Assembly (NCBI GenBank): GCA_000435635.1
Contig: FR882127.1
Location: 1-19,961 of the forward strand
Reading direction: 5' to 3'
Source: Prevotella sp. CAG:1320
GTDB taxonomy: Bacteria > Bacteroidota > Bacteroidia > Bacteroidales > Bacteroidaceae
DNA: 19,961 nt
Shown here: one piece after another, positions 13,387 through 19,961 of the stretch
Layout: each line of letters opens with the position of its first letter
How positions within the stretch are numbered: the stretch's first letter is position 1
Position numbers and translations under genes: made by a program
The notes under the pieces: generated by a model
Told to the model about the DNA's origin: nothing
The model's database searches: none
Seen by the model: only the letters and a program-made list of their open reading frames with translations

Positions 13387-14667
13387 TCAATTGGCACATA
13401 TATTGTTTTTCCGATTGGCCAATGGAATTCGCGATGCGGCCATCATCATGAAAAACGGTATGAAAGGGGTATGGAAACGAGTCTCTCCGTGACCTACCAG
13501 TAGCAGCAAGATAGTACCAAACGCAGTGATGGTGATGGGAATGACATATTTTCCCAATTGTTTTTTCCTGTAAGCCATATAAATGACAACACAAAACGCT
13601 ATCAATAGGCAGTAATAGTATGCCAGGTTGATGATGGTAAGCACTTGTACGGGACTATAATGAGGAAAGTCCGCGTATAGTTTTTCCATACTTACTTCTT
13701 CATACATGTATTCTCTTTCCTGTTTGTGAGGAATGAAAGTACACATGTTCATGTTGTCAGAGATATAGGTACGCCATAACTTTTCTGGCATTTGTGATAG
13801 GTATTCTCCCAGGTTATGCGGCAACCAAACCAGAAAATTCTGTTGCCAAATGTGGTCCCGGTCTATGGCGTTTGTTTGATTCTCGTCATAATACATGGGA
13901 TTTCCATGCTCGAAAAGAGGATAATCCGTTTGCTTGTCCTTGTCATGATCCCATGAATACTGCATCAATGCCATCCATCCTGTTTTTGCCTGGTAGATGA
14001 AGTATCCTGTCCTTAGATAATAAAGCGAACCAAACAAGAATATGGTGGCTATATAAGCCCCACAGAGGTATGACATTCGCTTTTTGCTTTCATTTCTTCG
14101 GAACAGATAATAAGCGCACATGGTTACGATGAAAACGATGCCCATCGGTCTGACCCAATTGGCTATCGCCATGCATATACCACCCAAGAGAATGGTCTTG
14201 TCCCTTAAAGCGAAAATCATGCCCAGAAAACTGAAAAAAATAAAGGGTAACTCGGTCAAGGTGGACGTGCATTCTCCATAATTGGCGGGATAAATGACAT
14301 ATAGTATAAGTGTAATCCACGCTGTTCTTTTGCCGTAGAGATAGCGGGCTATGCGATAGACCATCCATGCCGTCATCCCTTTCATGAAAGCATAGAGTAC
14401 CAATAATGGAGTGATAGACTTGAATAGAAGCAATGAGAGATAAGACAAATGGATGGCACCCATGTTCCAGATGAATTCTACCTCCTGTATTTGTCGTGTC
14501 GTGGGATAAGGCTCTCCCGCCTCTATGCATTGTTGGGCTATATCGATATAACAATTGCTGTCATGGTAAGGGGTATACCCGAATAAAAGCAGCACGATGA
14601 GTTGCATCAGCGTAAACACGCCGATGACTACCGCCAAATAGGTTACCTCACGATGGCTATCTTGCAT
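13387..14667 (-). CDS. GT-C type membrane glycosyltransferase (GT39-like)
   Basis: A 426-residue polytopic inner membrane protein, probably moving sugars from a polyprenyl-phosphate donor on the periplasmic side. It has about ten hydrophobic segments, starting with YLAVVIGVFTLMQLIVLLLF. The first periplasmic loop reads PYHDSNCYIDIAQQC, in the place where GT-C enzymes carry their acidic catalytic motif. Further matches are the helix pair ending LTELPFIFFSFLG and the C-terminal GETRFHTPFIPFFMM, like the GExRYxxPxxP pattern of this group. Its ATG overlaps the end of the porZ-like gene by 25 bases, so translation is probably coupled. A soluble loop of about 120 residues lies between the later membrane helices. 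Acceptor and donor are unknown. Confidence 0.75.
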   Translation of the reverse strand: MQDSHREVTYLAVVIGVFTLMQLIVLLLFGYTPYHDSNCYIDIAQQCIEAGEPYPTTRQIQEVEFIWNMGAIHLSYLSLLLFKSITPLLVLYAFMKGMTAWMVYRIARYLYGKRTAWITLILYVIYPANYGECTSTLTELPFIFFSFLGMIFALRDKTILLGGICMAIANWVRPMGIVFIVTMCAYYLFRRNESKKRMSYLCGAYIATIFLFGSLYYLRTGYFIYQAKTGWMALMQYSWDHDKDKQTDYPLFEHGNPMYYDENQTNAIDRDHIWQQNFLVWLPHNLGEYLSQMPEKLWRTYISDNMNMCTFIPHKQEREYMYEEVSMEKLYADFPHYSPVQVLTIINLAYYYCLLIAFCVVIYMAYRKKQLGKYVIPITITAFGTILLLLVGHGETRFHTPFIPFFMMMAASRIPLANRKNNICAN

Positions 14668-16673
14668 ACAGTTCCCTTCTCGCCATTGGCGGTGGCGGTT
14701 TGCACCATGTATATGCCGGACGCTACCGGTTTTCCATTCTTGTCACAGCCATCCCATTGGTAAGTGCCGGCGGTGCTGCGACCTTGATGTACCAGACTGC
14801 CGTTGCTGGAGGTTATCTTTACGTCAGCATCCATGGTAAGTCCGGTGATGGTGATTTTCCCCGCGTAACCCGGTCTTACGGGGTTAGGATAGGCATAGAC
14901 GTTGTCTTTTGTCATTTCCTCGTTGGGGGTTACGGCCTCGCTCATATAGGAGCAGAGACCTTTGTCGGTGCCTATGAACACTTCTCCCGTGGCATTGTTG
15001 ATGGCCAGCGAGAATACGGTGTTGGAGAGCAATGGGGAATTACCTTCCGTGAAATGATGGATTTCTGTCGTGTTGTCACTGTCTATCACGTAAAGTCCCG
15101 TCCCTTTGGTGCCTATCCACTTCCTGTTTGCTGCGTCGATGGCGATGCAGGAAATGTTAGCGCCACTCAGCAGGTAGTCTCCCAAGTTACTGCCGTCGTT
15201 CCTGGGAACGATGACTTGCGTGAGCACCACGGGCGAGGTTTCGTTCCTTTGTGAGTGGGATTGGTAATAGACACCCAGCGTAGTGCCTAGCCACATGTTG
15301 CCGTCTTGGTCTTCAGCGATGCAGGTAACGTATCCGACTACACTCTCACCGTTTTGGTTTTGCAGGTTTTGCTTGTAAGCGGTGATTTGGTCATGTATAG
15401 GGTCATAACAGAAAAACGAAGAGCCATTATTATGATAATTCACAAACCACAATAGTCCATCGCTGTCTTTTATCATTCCCGATAGTCCAGCCATACTGGT
15501 GCTATTATCATCCACCATTAATACTTCTTTATGGTGTGTGGTGAATGTGCCGTCATGATAAGCCACCAGGGAATTATTGGCCGTCTGCCCGTTGAGTATC
15601 CAGAGGGTTCCCTCCTCATCAAAGCACAGGCCATTGATGAGCATGTAATTGTTGTCCAATTGGTTCCCTCTATCGATAACACCCATGAGCGGACTATTGT
15701 CCATGTTGTAACATCTTACGAATAGTCCGTCTTGGTATTCATAGACTCCCGATTGATCTCCGGTGAAGATGTGCGAGGGGTCGTTGGGGTCTACAGCTAT
15801 ACAGTTAGTATTCACGTAGGTGAGTCCTGTTATCTCTCCAACATTATCTTGTGTAAAACTCCATTCCCCATCATGCATCATCTGTACTCCCGAGGGATGG
15901 TTTAAATTGATTATACTCGCGATAAAGGCTCCTCCACAACTATACAGTCTATCCTGCTCGTATTTGATATAGTAGAAATTGTTGTATTTCGGTCCGCCCG
16001 GATTGGCGTTCTTCACGGCCTCTCGCAAGTCTTGCTTGTCTTCGGCTTGCTTGGGCACATAGTCCCCTACCCTGCTCCATTGGCTCTTGTCCACGAGATT
16101 GGCGGTCAAGGAAGCCTGGTAGAGTCCCGCCGAATTACTGGCCGCGTAGATGGAGTTACCCTCTATGTAAGTATAGTCAACGGGGAATCCTAGGTTGTAG
16201 GTGTCGCTGATTTCCGCGTCCTTGACATTCAGTTTTACGATGCCGAATCCAGTGCTAAGATAAGCCAAATGACCATTCATATAGATATCGTTGACGGTCT
16301 TGTCTGCCGTGAGCGTACTGTTTTGGTAGTCGGTCAGTATCACCGCTTCCCCATTGTCTGCCAGGAGGTCTATATTATAATTGGTATAGACGATAACTAA
16401 TTTTTTGGCGGTGGCGTTGTATTTTATATGGGCTATCTGGCAATCGTTCAGGCAATCGGCCTTGCTGAATGTCTGTACGCTGTTGTCGTTGGTATTATAG
16501 GCATAGAGATTATCAGAGGCCTGCACGTAAATCACGTTGCCCGCTTTTTCCAAGTCTTGTATCTCATGGTAAGCCAAATAGGCTTTCCATTGCCCGATGG
16601 CTTGTCCCATGGCGGTGACACAGGCCATGAGCAGCGACAGAAGCGTGACAAGCGGTCTCTTCCTCATATACAT
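14643..16673 (-). CDS. porZ: PorZ-like type IX secretion system protein with C-terminal sorting domain
   Basis: PorZ of Porphyromonas gingivalis is part of the PorU-PorV-PorQ-PorZ attachment complex on the cell surface, where cargo is cleaved and joined to A-LPS. This 676-residue protein has a signal peptide (hydrophobic core about 8-22, cleavage near GQA). It then has IGQWKAYLAYHEIQDLEKAG, matching the PorZ opening, and repeated propeller blades (LYAYNTNDNS; GTLWILNGQ; GNMWLGTTLGVYY; RKWIGTKGTGLYV; GEVFIGTDKGLCSY). The final 86 residues, from NVYAYPNPVRPG, are a type A sorting domain ending GIYMVQTATANGEKG then KIAIVR. It is shorter than the P. gingivalis protein (about 776). Another two-component-propeller T9SS cargo protein is the main alternative. 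The gene lies 25 bases after rdgB, in a tight run from leuS. Confidence 0.75.
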   Translation of the reverse strand: MYMRKRPLVTLLSLLMACVTAMGQAIGQWKAYLAYHEIQDLEKAGNVIYVQASDNLYAYNTNDNSVQTFSKADCLNDCQIAHIKYNATAKKLVIVYTNYNIDLLADNGEAVILTDYQNSTLTADKTVNDIYMNGHLAYLSTGFGIVKLNVKDAEISDTYNLGFPVDYTYIEGNSIYAASNSAGLYQASLTANLVDKSQWSRVGDYVPKQAEDKQDLREAVKNANPGGPKYNNFYYIKYEQDRLYSCGGAFIASIINLNHPSGVQMMHDGEWSFTQDNVGEITGLTYVNTNCIAVDPNDPSHIFTGDQSGVYEYQDGLFVRCYNMDNSPLMGVIDRGNQLDNNYMLINGLCFDEEGTLWILNGQTANNSLVAYHDGTFTTHHKEVLMVDDNSTSMAGLSGMIKDSDGLLWFVNYHNNGSSFFCYDPIHDQITAYKQNLQNQNGESVVGYVTCIAEDQDGNMWLGTTLGVYYQSHSQRNETSPVVLTQVIVPRNDGSNLGDYLLSGANISCIAIDAANRKWIGTKGTGLYVIDSDNTTEIHHFTEGNSPLLSNTVFSLAINNATGEVFIGTDKGLCSYMSEAVTPNEEMTKDNVYAYPNPVRPGYAGKITITGLTMDADVKITSSNGSLVHQGRSTAGTYQWDGCDKNGKPVASGIYMVQTATANGEKGTVCKIAIVR

Positions 16674-16698
16674 ATATTATATAATAAGGTATAGGCGG

Positions 16699-17295
16699 TT
16701 ACGCTTGCTTGAGGTATTCGGCCAGTTTCTTCACGGCTCTGGCGCGATGGGAGATATGGTTCTTGATGGTTTCTCCCAGGGCGGCGAAACTCTTTTCATA
16801 GCCTTCGGGCACGAAGATGGGGTCATATCCGAAACCTTCTGTGCCTTGCCTTTCGGTGGAGATATGTCCTTCCACGATGCCTTCAAATAGATGGACGTTC
16901 TCCGTCTCGTCCTCCCCCAGCTCGATAAGGGCTATCACCGTGCGAAATCTGGCCTGGCGGTTTTCTTTTCCTTCCAATTCCCGGAGCAATTTGGCCATAT
17001 TGGCCTCACTGTCGTGATCGGTTCCTTCTGCGTAGCGGGCACTATGCACGCCAGGAGCGCCTCCCAAGGCTTCCACTTCCAGTCCCGTATCATCGGCAAA
17101 GCAACTGATATGGTAACGCTCGCTTATGTAGCGGGCTTTCTGTAAGGCATTCTCCTCTAATGTATTGCCAGTCTCGGGAATGTCCTCGTGGCAACCTATC
17201 TCTTTCAAGGAGACAATCTCGAATTCGGGGGACAATATCTCCCTTATTTCTTGCAACTTATGTTGGTTATTGGTCGCGAATACGATGCGTTTCAT
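16699..17295 (-). CDS. rdgB: XTP/dITP pyrophosphatase (non-canonical purine NTP pyrophosphatase)
   Basis: Hydrolyses dITP, ITP and XTP to monophosphates, keeping deaminated purines out of nucleic acids. It is 198 residues, the usual length for the HAM1/RdgB family. The substrate loop [12 protein letters not shown] (residues 6-17), the acidic [15 protein letters not shown] with Asp68 and Asp69 (65-79), FGYDPIF (155-161) and SHRARA (182-187) are all present. Its ATG overlaps the yitT-like stop as ATGA, so translation is probably coupled. It is cytoplasmic. Confidence 0.96.
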   Translation of the reverse strand: MKRIVFATNNQHKLQEIREILSPEFEIVSLKEIGCHEDIPETGNTLEENALQKARYISERYHISCFADDTGLEVEALGGAPGVHSARYAEGTDHDSEANMAKLLRELEGKENRQARFRTVIALIELGEDETENVHLFEGIVEGHISTERQGTEGFGYDPIFVPEGYEKSFAALGETIKNHISHRARAVKKLAEYLKQA

Positions 17296-18239
17296 TCTTT
17301 CTGTTTTTGCTTGAGTTTCACCTTCATCTCATCGAAGCCCTCGCCATAGACACCGATGACAGAGCTTTGGCTGACAAAAGCGTTGGGGTCTATTAACTTA
17401 ACGATGCGGAAGATATTGGTGCTCTCCCGCTTCTTGGCCAGCACGCAGAGCACTTTTCGCTCATGACCCGTATACCATCCATGGGCATCGAGTATAGTGA
17501 CACCGCGTCCTGTTTGCATGGCGATGGCATTAGCTATCTCTTGATATTTATTGCTGAATATCATGAATTGCACGCTTTCCCGCTGCGCGTTCATCACGTA
17601 GTCCAAGACGAAATTTTCTATCACCATGGTACAGAGACCGAATACCGCCTTGCGCCATACGTCTATCACTTCATAATCCGGCTTCGCCATAAAGACAGGG
17701 ATAGAACTGGAAATGATAAGGATGTCAACGAAGATGAGCGCGCGGCCGATGGAGATGTTATGGAACTTGTTGACCACTGCGGCGATGATGTCAGTGCCGC
17801 CTGTACTGCCGTTGTGCAAGAAGACAATGGCCAGGGAGGAGCCTGTCATGACGCAACCAATGATAAGCGACATGAAGTCTTGCCCTGGTCCCAGTACTTG
17901 AATCAGCTCTCCGTTGTCCTTGGTCATTAGTTTTTGGGCAAAGGCCAAGAGCAGAGAGAGCATGATAATGGCGTAGATGGTCTTCACCATGAACTTCAAT
18001 CCCAACAATCGCAAGGCCAACAGCAGCAAAACGGCGTTGATGACGAAGTAAGAGATAAAGATGGGAATGCCCGTGGCATAGAAGATGATGGCAGCCACAC
18101 CTGTCACGCCACCGGTCACCATCTCATAGGGCAGCAAGAAAACTGTCCATCCGAAGGTATAGAGCATGAGTCCAAGGGTGATATAAAAATAATCCTTGAA
18201 CTCATCGCGAAAGTTTTGTGTCAGCGCTAGCTTTGCCAT
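17292..18239 (-). CDS. YitT family membrane protein (DUF161/DUF2179)
   Basis: A 315-residue protein with five to six membrane segments in residues about 20-200 (for example [20 protein letters not shown] and the [11 protein letters not shown] loop), followed by a soluble DUF2179 domain of about 90 residues ([33 protein letters not shown]). The [14 protein letters not shown] motif is typical of the family. Transport is suspected for these proteins but no substrate is established. The ATG follows the leuS stop after a single base, and the stop overlaps the rdgB start. Confidence 0.92.
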   Translation of the reverse strand: MAKLALTQNFRDEFKDYFYITLGLMLYTFGWTVFLLPYEMVTGGVTGVAAIIFYATGIPIFISYFVINAVLLLLALRLLGLKFMVKTIYAIIMLSLLLAFAQKLMTKDNGELIQVLGPGQDFMSLIIGCVMTGSSLAIVFLHNGSTGGTDIIAAVVNKFHNISIGRALIFVDILIISSSIPVFMAKPDYEVIDVWRKAVFGLCTMVIENFVLDYVMNAQRESVQFMIFSNKYQEIANAIAMQTGRGVTILDAHGWYTGHERKVLCVLAKKRESTNIFRIVKLIDPNAFVSQSSVIGVYGEGFDEMKVKLKQKQKE

Positions 18240-18240
18240 G

Positions 18241-19961
18241 CTATTTCTTTAATACCACGTTGATGATTTTCTTGGGTACCACGATGACTTTCAATACCTG
18301 CATGCCTTGCATGTATTTTTGGCTCTTCTCATCTGCCAATACGGCGGCTTCTATTTCCTTGGGTTGCGCATCCATGGGGAAGGTCATTTGGAAACGGGCC
18401 TTGCCATTGAAAGAAACAGTCATCTGCACTTCGTCCTCCACCAGGTAACGCTCATCGCATTGAGGCCAATGGGCATCGCATACGCTACCCTTTTCCCCCA
18501 ACGCCTCCCAAAGCTCTTCCGCGATGTGGGGAGCGAAGGGAGCGATGAGTACCACCAATGTCTTTAATACTTCTTGGTTATGGCATTTCTGGCCGCCCAG
18601 TTCGTTGACGGCTATCATGAAAGCGGAAATGGCCGTGTTATAGGAGAACTTCTGTATGTCCTCGGTCACCTTCTTGATGAGTTTGTGGAGTGACTTCAAC
18701 GACGCGGGAGTAGCCTCTTCGGTGACTGATGGCAAGAACTGGTCACCGCGGTTGTCATAGAACAGGTTCCAGAATTTCTTCAGGAAACGATGACAACCAT
18801 CTATGCCGTTGGTATCCCAGGGCTTGCTTTGCTCCACGGGACCCAGGAACATCTCGTAAAGACGTAAGGTATCGGCACCATATTTCTCTACGATCATGTC
18901 GGGATTTACCACGTTGTACATGGATTTAGACATTTTCTCGATGGCCCATCCACAGATATACTTGTCGTTTTCCAATATAAACTCAGCGTTATTGTATTCG
19001 GGTCTCCAAGCGCGGAAGGCTTCCACGTCGAGCACGTCACCATGCACGATGTTCACGTCTACATGGATAGGCGTGGTGTCATATTGGTCTTTCAGTCCCA
19101 GGCTGACGAATACGGGCGCTTTGTCGTGGTCATCGCTGTTCACGCGATAAACGAAATTGCTGCGTCCTTGTATCATTCCCTGGTTGATGAGCTTCTGGAA
19201 GGGCTCTTCCTTGCAACTTACGCCGTAATCGAAAAGGAATTTGTTCCAGAAGCGGGAATAAATCAAGTGACCCGTGGCATGCTCGGTACCGCCCACGTAG
19301 AGGTCTACCTGTTGCCAATATTGGTCTATTTCGGGAGCCACGAGGGCCTGGTCGTTCTTGGGATCCATATAGCGCAGGTAGTAAGCGCTACTGCCCGCGA
19401 AACCAGGCATGGTGTTCAATTCAAGCGGGAAGACAGTCTTTTGGTCTATCAATGACTTGTCTACCACTTGGTTATTGACAGTATCCCATGCCCATTTCTT
19501 GGCTCTTCCCAAGGGAGGCTCGCCTGTCTTGGTAGGCTCATACTTGTCTATCTCGGGCAATTCCAAGGGTAATTTGTCGGCGGGTATCATGTAAGGCATG
19601 CCGTCCTTATAGTAAACGGGGAATGGCTCGCCCCAGTAACGCTGGCGGGAGAATATGGCATCCCTGAGCCGGTAGTTCACCTTCACCCTGCCCAGATGGT
19701 GCTCAGCCACGTATTTCTTGGTGGCGGTGATGGCTTCCTTTACGGTAAGCCCATTGAGCGAGAAGTCTATGTAGGGTTTTACGTCCTTGCGGGGACTGTT
19801 GGTCACGATACCTTCCTTGGCGTCAAAACTCTCCTCGCTCACGTCCGCGCCCTCTATCAAGGGGATGATAGGCAAATTGAAGTGCTTGGCGAAGGCATAG
19901 TCACGGCTGGCGGGGGGGGGGGCGGCCCAGATGGCTCCCCGACCCCAACCCGCCCGCGCAC
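18241..19961 (-). CDS. leuS: Leucyl-tRNA synthetase, C-terminal part (runs off the contig)
   Basis: Class I synthetase charging tRNA-Leu. About 572 codons are present out of roughly 940. The frame is open to the right edge; the ATG at 19875 is internal. Visible parts are the end of the CP1 editing domain ([10 protein letters not shown]), the return of the catalytic core ([29 protein letters not shown]), the KMSKS loop in [16 protein letters not shown] (coded near 18922-18936), the anticodon-binding helices ([16 protein letters not shown]) and the C-terminal domain. The last ~16 residues at the contig edge read [12 protein letters not shown] where relatives have GTGAIMAVPAHD. This is in frame but biased to G and C, including loss of the first editing-site Asp, and probably reflects poor sequence. 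It is the first gene of the leuS-yitT-rdgB-porZ run seen here. Confidence 0.95.
   Translation of the reverse strand, partial: ARAGWGRGAIWAAPPPASRDYAFAKHFNLPIIPLIEGADVSEESFDAKEGIVTNSPRKDVKPYIDFSLNGLTVKEAITATKKYVAEHHLGRVKVNYRLRDAIFSRQRYWGEPFPVYYKDGMPYMIPADKLPLELPEIDKYEPTKTGEPPLGRAKKWAWDTVNNQVVDKSLIDQKTVFPLELNTMPGFAGSSAYYLRYMDPKNDQALVAPEIDQYWQQVDLYVGGTEHATGHLIYSRFWNKFLFDYGVSCKEEPFQKLINQGMIQGRSNFVYRVNSDDHDKAPVFVSLGLKDQYDTTPIHVDVNIVHGDVLDVEAFRAWRPEYNNAEFILENDKYICGWAIEKMSKSMYNVVNPDMIVEKYGADTLRLYEMFLGPVEQSKPWDTNGIDGCHRFLKKFWNLFYDNRGDQFLPSVTEEATPASLKSLHKLIKKVTEDIQKFSYNTAISAFMIAVNELGGQKCHNQEVLKTLVVLIAPFAPHIAEELWEALGEKGSVCDAHWPQCDERYLVEDEVQMTVSFNGKARFQMTFPMDAQPKEIEAAVLADEKSQKYMQGMQVLKVIVVPKKIINVVLKK
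19912..19961. other. Low-quality contig end over leuS
   Basis: The last 50 bases start with a run of eleven G (19912-19922) and are almost all G and C. The frame and several residues of LeuRS persist, so this is real leuS locus sequence with many wrong bases rather than foreign DNA. Amino acids derived from it should not be used. Confidence 0.7.

Noticed and set aside
1..19961. tRNA, rRNA or known riboswitch
   Set aside because: I looked in the intergenic regions and saw no cloverleaf, rRNA segment or recognised riboswitch motif; a covariance-model search was not possible here.

Overview
The window reads as a contig from an anaerobic member of the Bacteroidales, most likely Prevotellaceae. 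Several promoters match the Bacteroidetes form (TTG/TTTG, 19-20 bases, TAnnTTTG). The gene content also fits: a DUF4254 protein beside a family 9 glycosyltransferase, an acpP-fabF-rnc operon, a PorZ-like type IX secretion protein, an S9 peptidase, rubredoxin and NadA. PorZ argues against Bacteroides proper, because that genus generally lacks the type IX system. The genus call is inference.

Layout. 1-1160: decayed accessory DNA, with an AAA ATPase pseudogene cut by an IS256-family remnant. 1206-3236: an intact exported S9 peptidase with its own promoter. 3237-4197: more debris, with a hairpin, a small minus-strand reading frame carrying one stop, a 30-bp palindrome, and a second internally deleted remnant of the same kind of ATPase. 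4198-6573: minus-strand operon acpP-fabF-rnc with its promoter. 6653-8643: divergent plus-strand unit of DUF4254 protein, GT9 heptosyltransferase-like enzyme and rubredoxin. 8644-9509: an 866-bp intergenic region with a terminator, three 11-bp palindromes spaced exactly 22 bp apart, REP-like palindromes with a 43-bp tandem duplication, then a cluster of DnaA-box-like sites ending in an AT-rich tract; this is a candidate replication origin. 9510-10499: nadA. 10500-10860: two further sets of three 22-23 bp tandem repeats and a promoter. 10864-11683: a DUF4143 protein remnant that has lost its AAA domain. 11769-13350: two broken minus-strand genes, a 4Fe-4S membrane protein and an acyltransferase. 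13387-19961: minus-strand leuS (partial), yitT-like, rdgB, porZ-like and a GT-C membrane glycosyltransferase, tightly packed and partly overlapping.

How the parts fit. The housekeeping blocks (fatty acid elongation with RNase III; LPS core glycosylation; NAD synthesis; LeuRS with nucleotide-pool cleansing and type IX export) are all intact. The accessory genes between them are nearly all broken by internal deletions, an IS, a nonsense codon or single-base homopolymer frameshifts. PorZ, the GT9 enzyme and the GT-C enzyme could all serve the cell envelope; PorZ of Porphyromonas gingivalis binds A-LPS.

The strongest candidates for something undescribed are the 8.7-9.5 kb region (ordered palindromes beside an oriC-like DnaA-box cluster) and the repeat-plus-promoter unit in front of the AAA/DUF4143 remnant. 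The last ~50 bases of the contig look like degraded sequence over leuS and should not be trusted base by base.
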